Position numbers and translations under genes: made by a program
In this document: positions 50,253-63,065 of the stretch, one piece after another
Numbering within the stretch: the first letter of the stretch is position 1
Layout of the letters: every line of letters begins with the position of its first letter
DNA from: Davidsoniella eucalypti
Taxonomy: Eukaryota > Ascomycota > Sordariomycetes > Microascales > Ceratocystidaceae
Assembly: GCA_004009845.1 (NCBI GenBank)
Contig: RMBW01000031.1
Location: 218,606 to 282,605, forward strand
Direction: 5' to 3'
DNA: 64,000 nucleotides
Notes under the pieces: generated by a model
Told to the model about the DNA's origin: nothing
Database searches by the model: none
The model's input: the letters and a program-made list of their open reading frames with translations, nothing else

Positions 50253-50740
50253 ATATACCAACTTAGACCCTACACGATCTCTTTTGTGAGAGACAGCGAG
50301 TCTGGTGATCATGGCATTGCCTCAATAACATTCTGTATCATAGCATCAGTATCCTTTTTTGTCTTGTCCCTGGATACCAAATTCAATAGGTATGTCACCA
50401 TACAAATTGCTTCCAAGGTGTTTGTCATTGATCTCCGAGTTATACATGTCCCAATCAGTTGTCTTGTCGACACTCCAGCTATCACAAAGGTGGGCTCTTC
50501 TTAGAGTTCCCTTTGGTCCATTCATTGATATACATCAACGTTCTTTCCATGTAATACTGTAACATTGTATTACCTGTAGTTCTTTGAAAGGTTTAAAGCT
50601 TTTGTGGTAGACTGCGTGTTAAAGGGCTATTTCCTTGCTCTTGTTGTTGTTAGTCTTGTTTATTTTGCACCAGGTCTAGTTTTAGTGATTTTCAAGTAGT
50701 TAGCTATTAAATATATATTTACTCACCTCAATAGCCTTTT

Positions 50741-52299
50741 TTCGGTTTGAATCTCATACTGTACATAATCAACTTACGGATCTAATGATTGTCAACACAC
50801 AGCAATATAAATCAAATAACTCTACGCAGCCCAGACCAATGTACATGCAGCTTGAACCCTTGAACACAGCTACACCCACCAAAAACAATGGAATGAACTT
50901 ACAAAGAAAGTGTAACATTGTTAGCTTAGAAAAAGCACATATTGTAAGGCAAGGCGTCTTCTATCTATAATATCCCTCTATCACGATAATGGTCACTGGT
51001 GTAAGCCCAAAACAAAGAAAGACGACATGCTAGGTGCAGTAAGATGGACACAGCCCTTTAATGTATAAAACGGAAGTAGAGCTATGTTGAGAGTATGTTC
51101 CCAGCAAATCCCAGTCAATTCAAAGTGTTATGGCAGATTTTTCAGTAATATATCCGTGGTGGTGAGAAAGTACACGACTAAACTAACGCTGTTGCTCGCC
51201 ATTATATATATGTTGTTTGGTAAGCCAATATCTCTTTTAACATGATAGGGGTGTTTTGTTATATATTTGCTATATCAATGAAGTAAATTTGTCAAGATCT
51301 ACTAGCAGTGCTAATCTGAACTTTGACTTTCTGTTGTCGTCGAATCATGCACTAGAGGTTATTATTTTCTTCTTTATTTAAAAGAAAATCGTCTATCAAG
51401 GAGTTGTTATTATAGAACCAGCATATCTGTTATCTTGAATTGAAACATCATCGTAAGCTAATCAGATACTCTGTTCTTTTATATTCTAGAATGTTTCTAT
51501 TATTGTATAAACACACGCCTACTTTGCGTAACCAGTCTCTAGAGCCACACCCTGGTACCAGTGCTCAGACAAGCTGAAAACATCATTTAATGACATGATG
51601 TTCATCAGCCCTAAGCAAGCTTAACCCTAGGATATATCACACTGTATAAGCGGAAAGGTTGAGATGTACATGTACTACAGTATGTAATGCACAGACTTTT
51701 AACACCAGTTCGTGGGAATCAAGAAGCCAGTAGCTCTAAAGATGTTGCTAGTCATAACACGTTGTATGTACAGATATAATGATAAGGAAGTGTCAACAAA
51801 CAACATCATACATACATAATGAGTCATTAAGTCATTATGTACCCTCCTCTTATCAAACACAACCCATCTACATACTATTCCCAGTATACCAGGTATTGGA
51901 ATGAGAGATTGTGAAGCATGGGGTATACATATCCAAAGAGTTTCCTTTATTAGTTCCATAATGGCATCTGAGAGATGAATGAACACTTGTAAGTGATTAC
52001 TAGGTGTAAAACGTATGATTGTATAACAATAAAGGGACTAGAAGTTTAATTTAATGATGCGTCGTTACAAGTGTTTGTAGGGCTTGGCACGATCACATTG
52101 ATGATGACAGGTGTGCATATATAGCAATTAACTAGTGCAAGAACATACACTCGAATGAATAACTAATCACTTACCTATGTTCTTCCAGAGTGCATTCTAA
52201 CTCACAGATATACACGAAACAATGTCAACATATATAGTAGCCTGATCTAAACCCCGCGATAAGCCCTAGTCACGACCTACTAACTAGATAATTCTCGGT
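50741..52299. other. intergenic between microprotein copies A and B
   Basis: AT-rich; no supportable gene or RNA seen. Confidence 0.5.
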
Positions 52300-52606
52300 T
52301 TTAATGACTACTTATGAACAATTTGTTTGTTTTTTCGTCGATTCTTTGTTGACATCAATATCACTGTTTTTTGTCAACATCAACAACAACAAACCTATTC
52401 ATGTTCCAACACAACATCATTATTTACAGTTTTTTACGACATAAACTTTCATTGTTGTTTGTTTATTTACCATAGGAAAGACTGAGATAATCTGGACACA
52501 AGGTTATTACCACTTTCACCAAGAGTAGGAAAAAATCAAAACAAACATGGCCATTGATATAGAAATTGCTCTCCACAGTAGAGTAAACAATGACTAGAAA
52601 GAAAAG

Positions 52607-52614
52607 TATAAATA
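52607..52614 (+). promoter_or_regulatory. TATA box of microprotein gene B
   Basis: TATAAATA, 216 bp before the ATG, in AAGTATAAATAGCCC. It aligns with the TATA of the other copies although the surrounding promoter has diverged. Confidence 0.7.
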
Positions 52615-52822
52615 GCCCATCACTCTGCACTCTTGAAGTCAATCCATTTCTTTTCTTTTCCAACCACACATCAAAATCTTCACACTTCTCTTCAATCTTC
52701 AGGATTCATCAATCAACTTTCTGTAAGCCTCCTTCAATGATTACTTGACCTACTTTTCTCAATCATTTCTAACAAGCTATACAATAGGACCTTTGGCTTA
52801 TCAACTGCAGATTAGCCTAAAC

Positions 52823-52978
52823 ATGTGCTCTCACAACAAGGACAACGGACCCAAGTCCTCCACTGCCAACTTTGGCAACATTCCTGGCATTCTCTGCCCT
52901 ACCTGTCTTGAAAACGGTGTTGAGAACTGGGTTGCCCCTGGCCGCAGATGCTCCGACTGCAAGAACCCCGTTGGTTGA
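52823..52978 (+). CDS. 51-residue zinc-ribbon-like microprotein, copy B (divergent)
   Basis: Same length and Cys spacing as copy A. Against A: 7 synonymous codon changes, two adjacent residue changes (HNDNNG to HNKDNG), and TGA instead of TAA. The promoter and leader are clearly homologous (CTCTTGAAGTCAATCCATTT, AAGCCTCCTTCAA) but much more diverged than among A, C and D, so B is the oldest duplicate. Coding sequence is better conserved than its flanks, as expected for a functional protein. Confidence 0.8.
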   Translation: MCSHNKDNGPKSSTANFGNIPGILCPTCLENGVENWVAPGRRCSDCKNPVG

Positions 52979-53125
52979 ATAAATATACCAACCTAGAGAC
53001 ACTGGATGATCATGGCCAAGTATCCATACTTCATAACATTTTGTAAGATGAGTTTGGTATCCTATTTGAGATCCGTCATGGCTAACAAATTCAATAGGTA
53101 TACTATCATACAAACTGGGTAGCAT

Positions 53126-54539
53126 TTGGTTTTAATTCATGTTTCAGAAATGTCCTAATCTTCATCCTAACACCGCGTCAGCGACTATTTGACCCTTACC
53201 CGAGTTCATTGTGACTTATCCATATATATATATCTCAACTTTTATCATCTCAAGAACAGACAATAGCGTTTTCTCTAGATTGTGAAAGGTTTATGGCAAA
53301 TAATTGGATAGCATGATCGTATAGGTATTAATATAACTATAACAATAAGACATTAACTCTTGGCCTCACAACTATTAAATATAACCCTTATATCTATATA
53401 GCTTGCATCAAATCATTAGCCAGCAGTCTTGTAGTTAGTCCAGAAAGATTCAAGGAGGTGATACAAGTAAGGTGTGCCTTCGAAACACAATCACCTTACC
53501 CAACCCGAATTATTTATATGTACAACTAAAACTACATATAATGTATACCTATGTATATGATATAATGATATTGACTGGGCAGGAAAAGCTATATCAATAT
53601 AAATAATAACAAAGGGTAATGGTCTATAATAACACGGTGCCATCTAACATAGTAATACAATGTTTTCATACTTATCCCTGTCACTTATTTACTTGGTAGC
53701 CCAAATAGTTACACAAATAAGATACCACTGATCTGTTGAAATAACCCCGTCAGGTCCCAAACTATCCCTGCACCATGATACTAAAGCCAATATGTTGTTG
53801 ACTAAAAATGATTATATTGGGCGGGATGAGTTCATTGGCTTAGAGACTTTGGCAGATCATGAGGTTCATGACTGACATGGAATAAAATAGTTTCAAGGGA
53901 TAAAATACAAATGGAATAGGCGACTACGCTTAACCAATCGTACTTTATGGAAAGTTTAAATACGAACCCTGGTTGCCTAGCTTTCACCCTGTCACAAACA
54001 AGTACATAAATTGAAATTCGTGGATCTTAGGAAATTCAGCAAGGTATATAACAGCGCTTCCATTTGTTGTAGTAATTGCTATGATTCCCTGAAATACCCT
54101 ATCCAGTGACAACAAATATGTGCCTTTTATAGAATCATTTCCTTGTGCTACAGTACACAAGAAATCAACATTGCCGACTTTATACAGTATCAGAGTCACA
54201 AAGTAAAGTGCTTTAGCTTGAGTACATATATTTAAAAACTGACTACATACTTAAAAGTGACTAAAATATCAAAACTGGAGAAAAACAAACATGGGAAAAA
54301 TAAAAAAGAACAAAAAGACCATCTGATCTAATCCTCACAACAACTATAGACCCTTTCAAGATCTACATATAACACGTTCTGCCGTTCTACAGATGAAAGA
54401 TAGTCGGTATAAATGAGTCAAGTTGCCCTTAAGGAAGGACTCACTCTTATGATGGTTGAAGTGGTGATGAGATACATGAATGGCACATTCATGGATCGTC
54501 GATCGAAAGCAAGCACCATCAATCCATTTTGCATGGGAA
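53126..54539. other. intergenic between copies B and C
   Basis: AT-rich; the 71-codon - frame at 53984-54199 has no motif. Nothing else supportable. Confidence 0.5.
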
Positions 54540-55225
54540 CATACCTATAGAATCAGTTGTCCAGAGGAAAGACAAAAAAGAATACCGATGCTATGATACA
54601 GAATGTTATTGAGGCATTGTCATGATCGCCAGACTCGCTGTCTCTCGAGAGATTGTGTAGAGTCTAGGTTGGTATATTTAACCAACAGGGTTCTTGCAAT
54701 CAGAGCATCTGCGACCAGGGGCAACCCAGTTCTCAACACCGTTTTCAAGACAGGTAGGGCAGAGAATTCCGGGAATGTTGCCAAAGTTGACAGTGGAGGA
54801 CTTGGGTCCGTTGTTATCGTTGTGAGAGCACATGCTGGGCTAATCTATGATTGATGAGCAAAAGGGTCTGTAGTATAGACTGTTAGAGATGATCAAGACA
54901 GAAGGTAAACTAAGTCTTGAAGGAGGCTTGTAGAACGTTGAGTGAAGAGATGAGTGAAGAAGAGTGTTGTTGTTGATGAGTGATGGGAATGGAACTGAAA
55001 TATATTGACTTCAAGAGGGGGGACTGATGGCCTTTTTATACTTTTCCATCTAGTCCTGTTCTAGAGAGTAATTTCTACATCAATGGCTGGTTATCTTTAT
55101 CGTGTTCATTGATGGGAATTGTGAAAGGCTTTAAGCCAGATCGTGTTTTAACTTCCATACTCCAAACAAACAAAGAACGATCTAAGTCTATGAATATACT
55201 ATAGTAAGAAATGAATCGTGGCGTC
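54540..55225 (-). repeat. duplicated block C (inverted) carrying microprotein gene C
   Basis: Reverse complement of block A from its TTCATTTCTTACTATAG upstream word through at least 140 bp past the stop, at near identity. The distal edge at about 55225 is abrupt: upstream words differ from A and D there. Confidence 0.8.
54678..54833 (-). CDS. 51-residue zinc-ribbon-like microprotein, copy C
   Basis: Inverted copy. Against A it has one residue change (STANF to STVNF) and one synonymous change, so A and C are the closest pair. TATA (55033-55040 on -) lies 207 bp before the ATG. All Cys are retained. Confidence 0.8.
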   Translation of the reverse strand: MCSHNDNNGPKSSTVNFGNIPGILCPTCLENGVENWVAPGRRCSDCKNPVG

Positions 55226-56419
55226 GATTCTGAAAAAGAACGCAATAAAGGTGCTGATAAAAACAATACCATTATTGACAAAGGAAGCAAACAGACTAAT
55301 TATAAGTCTAGTCTCTCAATATAACATACTGTTGAGTAAGATATGTTAATTTTCATTCAACATCTGGTCTCAGTGATGGTTGTAGCTGTGATCGTTATTG
55401 TGGTGCTGGCAATGTCTTAGACAATGGGCTCTTAGCGGCCATGACTACTCAAAGAATGAAACGTATATTTTAAAGCTGAGGCTAAGTTTTCTCATATAAT
55501 AATATTCATTGTCATGTCTAGGTATTAGCATGGGCCAAACAGCAAATCTTTGATAGAGTCATGACTTAAGCCTATAGGCTGTATTCAACCGAAATGAAAT
55601 CCAAGGCCGCCCCCAAACTACCATTCAACTTTGCTTTGATCTGAGGGCTGATGTAAAGGACATTCAACTAGGCCTAATAAGAAGAGTCTCCCTCGTGGTA
55701 TATCGACAAACTATCTTCAATATTAGAACAAGCCAATGTCTCGATTATTTGTATTTCCTTCATGAAATTAGTTTGTAGCAAGATACCATCATCGGTGTTG
55801 TGCTGCTATATTAGTGTCGTAGTTAGTAAACAACGAGTTCGACGTTGGAAGGAACTAACACATGCCTGATTATGCCAGTGCAACCCAAAAGAAACATATG
55901 TCTCATTTCCAAGAGCAGAAGAAGGAGTGCATATATATTCGATATTATCATCTCAATCATTTCATCTCTTGTTTACATATCTAAACGGCTAATCTTGTTA
56001 GCTCCGACTTAGACTCTGGACAACAGTGTCTCTCATTAGCATTTAATAAGAACCGACTTTTACAACACACTTCAGCTTCCACCCTACTCTAATCTTGAAA
56101 TATATTTCTCTCATACTTTTAATTATATCTGTATCGTTTCTATAGAATTACGCTGTATATTTTGCTTGGCGGCGATTCTTTGACATATGAACTTTATTCA
56201 ATATACGGCTAGTAGCAGATAACCCATTCTCTTTCTTCGGGTTCACGATCAAGCAGTCACAAAGAATGAAATACAAATATTAATATAGATAAGGAGGCTT
56301 CGGTTCAAAGCGGTAGTAGAAACTATATCAATACTGTAGAACCTAGAGATATGGCCTATCAAATAGGCCCTTTCTACTGTTTGACGCATTCTGATAGCCT
56401 AGACGACCAATCGAGATTT
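55226..56419. other. intergenic between divergent copies C and D
   Basis: About 1.2 kb, AT-rich, without a supportable gene; separates the divergent promoters of C and D. Confidence 0.5.
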
Positions 56420-56888
56420 TCGTTTCAGGACAATTAGCTTCAGCTGCTATACAAAATATAGGTTTAATCTTTAAGTAGTTATGGCCTACAAGAGTCAACT
56501 GTCTAAGAAATTAACAACCACATTGACAAGTATAGCTCTAGTTCCCACTTAGACCGGATGGTGAATGAAGTATAAACTCCCCCATTGAACAGTTTGCTTG
56601 TTTCCTTTGTCAACAACAACGTCATTTTTGATCAATATTTTCTTTGTCAACATCGCCGTCACTGATTCTTTATCCATATTTTCACTAGGTTCTATGTTAA
56701 AATCAGCATCACTATTCATCTCTTACTATAGTATATTCATAGACTTAGATCGTTCTTTGTTTATTTGGACTGTGGAAGTTAAACAGGATCTATCTTAAAG
56801 CCTATTACAATTCCCATCAATGAACACGATAAAGATAACCAGCCATTGATGTAGAAATTACTCTCTAGAACAGGACTAGATGGAAAAG

Positions 56889-56896
56889 TATAAAAA
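56889..56896 (+). promoter_or_regulatory. TATA box of microprotein gene D
   Basis: TATAAAAA, 207 bp before the ATG, same context as in gene A. Confidence 0.75.
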
Positions 56897-57095
56897 GGCC
56901 ATCAGTCCCCCCTCTTGAAGTCAATATATTTCGCTTCCATCCCCATCAATCATCAACAACAACACTCTTCTTCACTCATCTCTTCACTCAACGTTCTACA
57001 AGCCTCCTTCAAGACTGAGTTTACCTTCTGTCTTGATCATCTCTAACAGTCTATACTACAGACCCTTTTGCTCATCAATCATAGATTAGCCCAGC

Positions 57096-57251
57096 ATGTG
57101 CTCTCACAACGATAACAATGGACCCAAGTCCTCAACTGCTAACTTTGGCAACATTCCTGGCATTCTCTGCCCTACCTGTCTTGAAAATGGTGTTGAGAAC
57201 TGGGTTGCCCCTGGTCGCAGATGCTCTGATTGCAAGAACCCTGTTGGTTAA
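57096..57251 (+). CDS. 51-residue zinc-ribbon-like microprotein, copy D
   Basis: Protein identical to copy A although seven codons differ (codons 8, 13, 15, 21, 22, 31, 33), every change synonymous. CxxC-x14-CxxC intact, stop TAA. Upstream and downstream homology to block A shows that the whole transcription unit was duplicated. Confidence 0.82.
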   Translation: MCSHNDNNGPKSSTANFGNIPGILCPTCLENGVENWVAPGRRCSDCKNPVG

Positions 57252-57480
57252 ATATACCAACTTAGACCCTACACGATCTCTCCTGTGAGGGACAGCGAGT
57301 CTGGTGATTATGGCATTGCCTCAATAACATGGTGTTACCTCTAAATCTTGAAAAGGTTTATAGCTGCTTTGGGGATGAAAGCCAATATTGTAGGGCCACC
57401 CTTTTGGTCTTGTTTTTTTTACTTGTTTATTTTGCTCTTAGTTTATTGTTTTAGTGGTTTTTAAGTAGTTAGGTTTTCAA

Positions 57481-58124
57481 TACATGTACCCAAATTGATA
57501 TCTCTTTCCCCATTTTGCATGTGATACAGTACAGAGCCAACCATAGACTCTCATCACACTCTGGCATGATGAAGTGCCGCGTAGAAGTTAGTAGTGGTGT
57601 AAGCTAAGCTCGAAGGGGATTTATTTGATGATTCGATGTATTTTATTCCATGTTGAATAGTCGAAGATTCCACAGTGCATGATTATGAAGGCAAAAGAAG
57701 GACCCTCTAGATTCCTTCTTTTGTTGGAAATAATGGAATAGATTCTTCGGATTCAGGCCCTGTTAAGGTTAGTCAGGCCATACTTTTATAACGCAGACAT
57801 CCCAGCTTCCATCATCCATTATTACATATATATATATAGAGCACGGCTACTAATACATATGTAGTTGTATGTATACAAGCAACCCCTGCACAGGAGATTA
57901 TGAAAGTGAGTAGTGGAAATATTATTTACATGCACTGGCTGTTTTTACATGTGGTTGTGGCGATATTACGAATGTTAATATCGAAGCCTGCTTTACGGCA
58001 ACTTTCCTTGCATGGAAACCCCTTTTCTTTTTAAAAAAATCAAACGTGCCACGTCGACTGTTCAATTATAAAGTAGACCTGACTAGTGGCCTCCCAAATT
58101 CATGATCCGTGTTTTATGGGGGAA
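57481..58124. other. intergenic region
   Basis: AT-rich; no gene seen. Confidence 0.5.
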
Positions 58125-58315
58125 GCAAGAGACTAAACTAGAAAACATGAGGAAAAGACCAGTATTTATGCTTCTCTGGAGTACAGATCAGCCGCGTATT
58201 TAGAAGAAACCACCGCTCCAGCCCAACCACGGCAGAGCCAGAATGGACGGCAAAACTGACAACCCAGGCAGAATAGAATAAAGAGGAAAACATCACTCGA
58301 TGAGTAGAACAGGCA
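58125..58315 (+). repeat. dispersed repeat, copy 2 (partner at 9125-9240)
   Basis: Shares CTGGAGTACAGATCAG, GCGTATTTAGA and AGGAAAACATCACTC with copy 1 but has about 85 bp more in the middle. No coding assignment; short - frames here are unrecognised. Confidence 0.7.
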
Positions 58316-58894
58316 AGACAGAAGCTTGTTGAGATGTACTGAGCATGTTCGAGGTGAAAAGCAAACCACGAACAAGCGCCTTGACGGGTAAGACCGCGAT
58401 TTCACGGGTTTGGGTTTGGTAACTGGGCGTTGTCATCACGATCTTCGGAGTCTCGACCGCCACTTTTCCGCACATCGTCCGTAGTTGCAATGGTTGTCGT
58501 AGTCGGAGGGTGCCTTAACCTAGCGATTAGCAAATGGATAAGTAACTGTGTAGGAACTATATCTTATACTGACTGGTCATCGAGATCTTCGCTACGTGGC
58601 ATGGCGAAGTAAGGAAACAAAGATGATGGGCTTTTTTAGTAAAGATGGGGGGGGGGCGACCATCTGAGTTGAATAAAGAAAAATACAAAAGAAAAAGAAA
58701 AAGAAATAAGTAGAACTCAATAGATGTTGTTTCTTTTTTTTCCTTATTTTTTTCTTTTCCTAAATACCAAATATATGACCCCGGCAAGAATACCGCCTCA
58801 TATAAATTAGTGGAGTCTTCCCTGACTCTGACAGAAATTCACACACTATTTAAAGGAAGATACAAATCTTTTTTTTCATTGCTATGGGTGCCAA
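58316..58894. other. Vps15 3' flank
   Basis: No gene assigned. Pyrimidine/A-rich stretches near 58650-58760 are probably the Vps15 3' region. Confidence 0.45.
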
Positions 58895-61800
58895 CTATTG
58901 ATAAACAAATATGACTCCAGAGCGGTCCACAGACACCGTCATCGTATACGGCTGAGCTAGCAAAGCGATGTCGGTGATACAATCTAGATGAGAGCGTAGA
59001 AGATACTGTTGTTCTTGCGAGATTACCGTGCTCCTAGATTGTCGTCTAGATGACTGTTTCTTGTCTTTGATGCTATGAGCTCGAGAAGTACCAGCCGTAG
59101 TCTGGGAAGCAGGACTGGAACTACCATTGTTTGCCTTGTTGCCATCACGCTTTAACGGTGTGTCTGCCGTAGACGCATACGGGATTGGTACGCGTTCAGT
59201 ATTCAGCATGACTCCAGGCAGAGGATGTGATGCAATGTAGCTTGGCTTGATCTCATCGGGAGACAAACCGCTGAAGACGAGTGAATTTTCGATGAGCGCA
59301 AGGTTCCAAAACCGTAGCTTCTTGTCTGACCCGCCAGTGATGATAAAGGCATGTCTGATGTCACGTGAATCTTGCGATAGCCCTGTCCCAATCAGCATAG
59401 CTCGCACACCACGGTCTGCACTGGTGCCCGAATTAGCTGCCGCTGGCTCAATGCTGGTCGCAAATCTGCCAAGCATACCCTCAGGCCTATCCTCGTCAAC
59501 ATCCCAGGCTTCATATGTTTTAGGGCCATCACGAATGTTGTTAGCCAGGCTAGCAGGGCCATTGCTATTTCCGTTACTATTCCGTGTGACTGCGGAATTT
59601 GAAGACCCTGCAATAGCTCCTTCGATACGATAGATCTCCCGACATTTCAATTTTTCGATATCCCATACTGTAATTTCGCCGAGCCCGGTACCACCAGCTG
59701 CGCAAATCCACTTCCCATGTCCTTTGGTAGGATGAAAACCTAATCGATAGATAGGAGACTTTCTAGGGATTCCCCACGCCTTCACTCGCATACAGAATCG
59801 AAGATCCCAGATATCGAGTACTCCATGCGCTGTGCCAAGGATGAGCCAATTGCGCTTTCGATCGACACAGAAACATGTCGGAGTTCCGTGATGGATAGGG
59901 TTCTCTAACACGTAGAGAACGTTCATTTGTCGTAGGTCGATGGCCAAGATTCGAGAACGATTGGTTGCTAGAATTAGTACGGATTGCGCATCTAGAACAA
60001 AATGCTCGCTCCATACAGCAAATTCACCCGCAGGGAGTTGGTATTGGCGCAATAGCCGCGGCTTGCAGTAACGAGGGCCTGACGCGCCTAAGATCGTTTC
60101 AACACGGACCACGTGCACGCTACCATCACTCGCACATGTTACGAAGCAGTAACTGCCCTCGACCAAGCACATGCTGACGATGCGAGCGTCCTTGGAATGG
60201 CAGTAGGTTTGTCGTGAGCGCTGGGATATATTGCGCTCGAGCCGCTGTGTGTCCCATATCTTGGCCGTGCCATCGTCGCTGGCTGTCACAAAGAATTTGT
60301 GGTCTGGTGCCACAATGACACGGTTGATTGCAGCTGTGTGCTCCGCAAACATTGCAACCAGCCTGCTGCCTGGCTGCCACTTTGTACCTGCCAGCCCAGC
60401 AACTAGTGTACCTTTCCGACGGCAGATCGCAGGCACGTAGCTGCCGAAATCGATCTTGTCATACGGATAGTTCTCCAACATCATCGAGTTAAGCATCTTA
60501 AGGACGTTTGGATCAGTGCCCGTGTAACTGTGGCTGATCTTGACAGACTGGTGGTAGCTATCGATTTGTGGTTGCACGACTGCACCTGGTGGTGTATCAC
60601 TACCTTCTGCAGTCTTTTGATGACCCTCGGGTGTGGGAACAAACGGACCCTCCATTTCACCAAATGCGCTGGCGTCTGAAGTGCCGGTCTCTGCGATGGC
60701 CTTGTTGTTGTCCCGGCGATCCAGAAGAGTCAGCACGCTAGGCTTCGGCTTCAAAGACAGTCGGTTCGACGTGACGCTAGCAGCATCGCTGTTGTCCCGT
60801 GCGCCTGAGGGACGTCTAGAGGGACCTATGCTTCCGTCTCTCGACACCCCTCTATTGTGACTAGTGCTCCGCGATGGATCACCGTTACCGTTCTTGTTGC
60901 GCTTAGCCGTGTCGTCAATTGTCATCGAAGCGTCCATCAGTGCGTCGGCAATGGTATATGGTGACTTTTGGGCTGTATCAGACACTGGACTGTGAATATC
61001 GATTTGCGCAGTCGGAGAGATATCATCGAAGAATATGGTTTGTTGAGTAACGCCGATTGTTTTCAGATAAACCATAGGACTGCTCTTAGACGAGCCTTCC
61101 ACTCCATTCGACCCTGTGCCAGTGACGTCTGGTGCGGTTGACGTGTTAGCCGACGCTATGACCGCCGTAGCTGTCTTAGCCCGTGCGAACCTCCAGATAA
61201 AATCCCTTAGAGCCAAAAGCTTAAATTCATCGTCCGTTGACATGCCAAGGCTCTTAAGCTTTGACACCCATTGCTCGTCCTCGTCATTACGTGGCACTTT
61301 AGCAAACGCCCTAGGGATCATGGCTTTTGTACACACCCCCACGTAACTTGGCACATTCTTGGCCATCTGTGTGGTTTTCCAAAAGAGGCCCATCTCAGTA
61401 TTAATAGCCCACACGATAGCATGCTCGTAGACTGGTCGTGGGAGAGGCTTCTTAAGCAAATCCAGGAGCTCAATCTCCGACATCTGTAACACTGGCCTAC
61501 TCTTCATATATGGCTCCAGGATTGGCGAGACAATGCAGCGGATATCTGCAAACGACAGGTACTTGCAAGCCGCAGAGATGAACTCAGTAGAGGCCTGTCG
61601 AATCCACATGTTTGGGTGCATTGTGCATCGAGAGATGGTGTCGATGAACTCATACGTCTTTGGGCGCGACAAAAGACCGAGAGATGCTAGCTGTGCAAAC
61701 GCATGTATCGCAGACTGTATCACGAACTCTTCCGGGTCGGCCATAGCCTGGGTGAGGAGCGGCAGAATGAAATGCTCCAGGGCTGTCGCGCCAACTAGAG

Positions 61801-63053
61801 TCGAGATTCCTACGATGGTATCGAAGAATGCACATTTAAGCATCCAGTCTCGGTCGTTCAGATATGTGTTGAGGTGGGTGAGGATTATATCGTTGGACAG
61901 CGCCGGGCCAAAAAACAAGCATAGCGCCGGAACTGACGTCAAAAATGCCCGGCGGACATAGACATCAGTATCTTCGATAAGTAGCTTGGTGTGGAACTCG
62001 AATATTCGAAAAAGTCTTTGTTGGGCATTATCAAACATCTCATCAAATGCTGCTCGATCGTCGGCTCCAGACTCAATCTCAGGGTCGGAGTGAGATAAGC
62101 TGGCTCCGTCAGCCTGGAGAATTGCTGCCATTCCGAGAAATCGATCTGATGTTGTTGCTAGAGTACCGATGCATGACGCGTAGATTGCTCTCACCAATGG
62201 TGATCCCGGGTCACGCTTTTGATATGAGCCCTTTATACAGGAATGCATGCGTGGCATGACATACTCAATGAAGACGTGTGAATTTATCACAGTGATATTC
62301 TGCACCATGTCTAGCAACTGGGTCACACTGCGCACGGCAGCTACCACGACCATATCAGATTCATCTAGAATCAACGCCATGAGGAATGGCAGCACACGGT
62401 CTAATTTTGCCTCGTCGGTTAATCTCTCCGACAATGAAAGCATGATATCACAAGCCCGTATCTTCGACGATGATCGTGCCGTATTTCTACAAGAAGAAGT
62501 TACAAGATTCAGGAAAATCAGCGTCCCGTCATCTTCTGGTGGCTCTAATCTCTGTGCCACAACATGTGTTCTGTTTGCCACGTTTAGATGTACTGGGAAC
62601 TGGTCTAAACCTAGTCGTGATGACGGACAGCTTCTTTCCAAATCTGGGATTTCGGCATTTTGTGGGAGATCCGATAAACTGCTATTCTCTAGCGAGCAAA
62701 TAATCTTGTCTAGATCATTGTAGATGTGATCTATGCGATCATCCGGCTGGCCAACAAGCACATTATCATTGCGCTCTGACGTTTTGATGATGATGTTGTT
62801 CGGTGACGTCACTGATGGCGTGATATCAGCCATTGAGTGCATATACTGATATAGGAATGTATAGAAGTAGTCTGGAAAGACCTTCCCTCGGAATAGCTCC
62901 AAGTACTTCTCTGCCGAGAATCGGGACTCGGGGTCTAGCTGAATCATGTGAACGATCATATCGCGCACATCCTTATCGCCGATGATGCTCAGTGCCGTGA
63001 TCAATGGATCATATTCCCCCGGCGATACTTGGTAACATCAAGACTTCTATCTC
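58895..63053 (-). CDS. vps15: Vps15 (PI3-kinase regulatory pseudokinase), 5'-truncated
   Basis: A long - frame of about 1370 codons. It has the end of the kinase C-lobe (VRDMIVHMIQLDPESRFSAE, then FPDYFYTFLYQYMHSMAD), a HEAT-repeat middle (about residues 150-600), a Ser/Thr-rich linker, and C-terminal WD40 repeats (FVTASDDGTAKIWDTQ and ITGGSDKKLRFWN). Vps15 activates the Vps34 PI3-kinase in autophagy and endosomal sorting. There is no ATG: the frame starts at a TTG near 63004. Upstream codons (DVTKYRRG then EYDPL) are recognisable to about 63053 if one G is added to the G5 run near 63018-63022. The myristoylated N-terminus and ATP-binding lobe are missing; Ubp6 sequence starts instead. TTCTCTTCACAG at 63054-63065 on - could be a splice acceptor. 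Confidence 0.88.
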
Positions 63054-63065
63054 CTGTGAAGAGAA

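Larger units (their letters stand above)
49398..50740 (+). repeat. duplicated block A carrying microprotein gene A
   Basis: The 5' part (from about 49400) matches 56430 onward, and the 3' part (to about 50740) matches up to about 57480 with one deletion in block D. The central ~500 bp is nearly identical to blocks C and D. Confidence 0.8.
56420..57480 (+). repeat. duplicated block D carrying microprotein gene D
   Basis: Homologous to block A along its whole length. In D about 220 bp after CAATAACAT in the 3' flank are missing, and several short indels occur in the distal promoter. Confidence 0.8.
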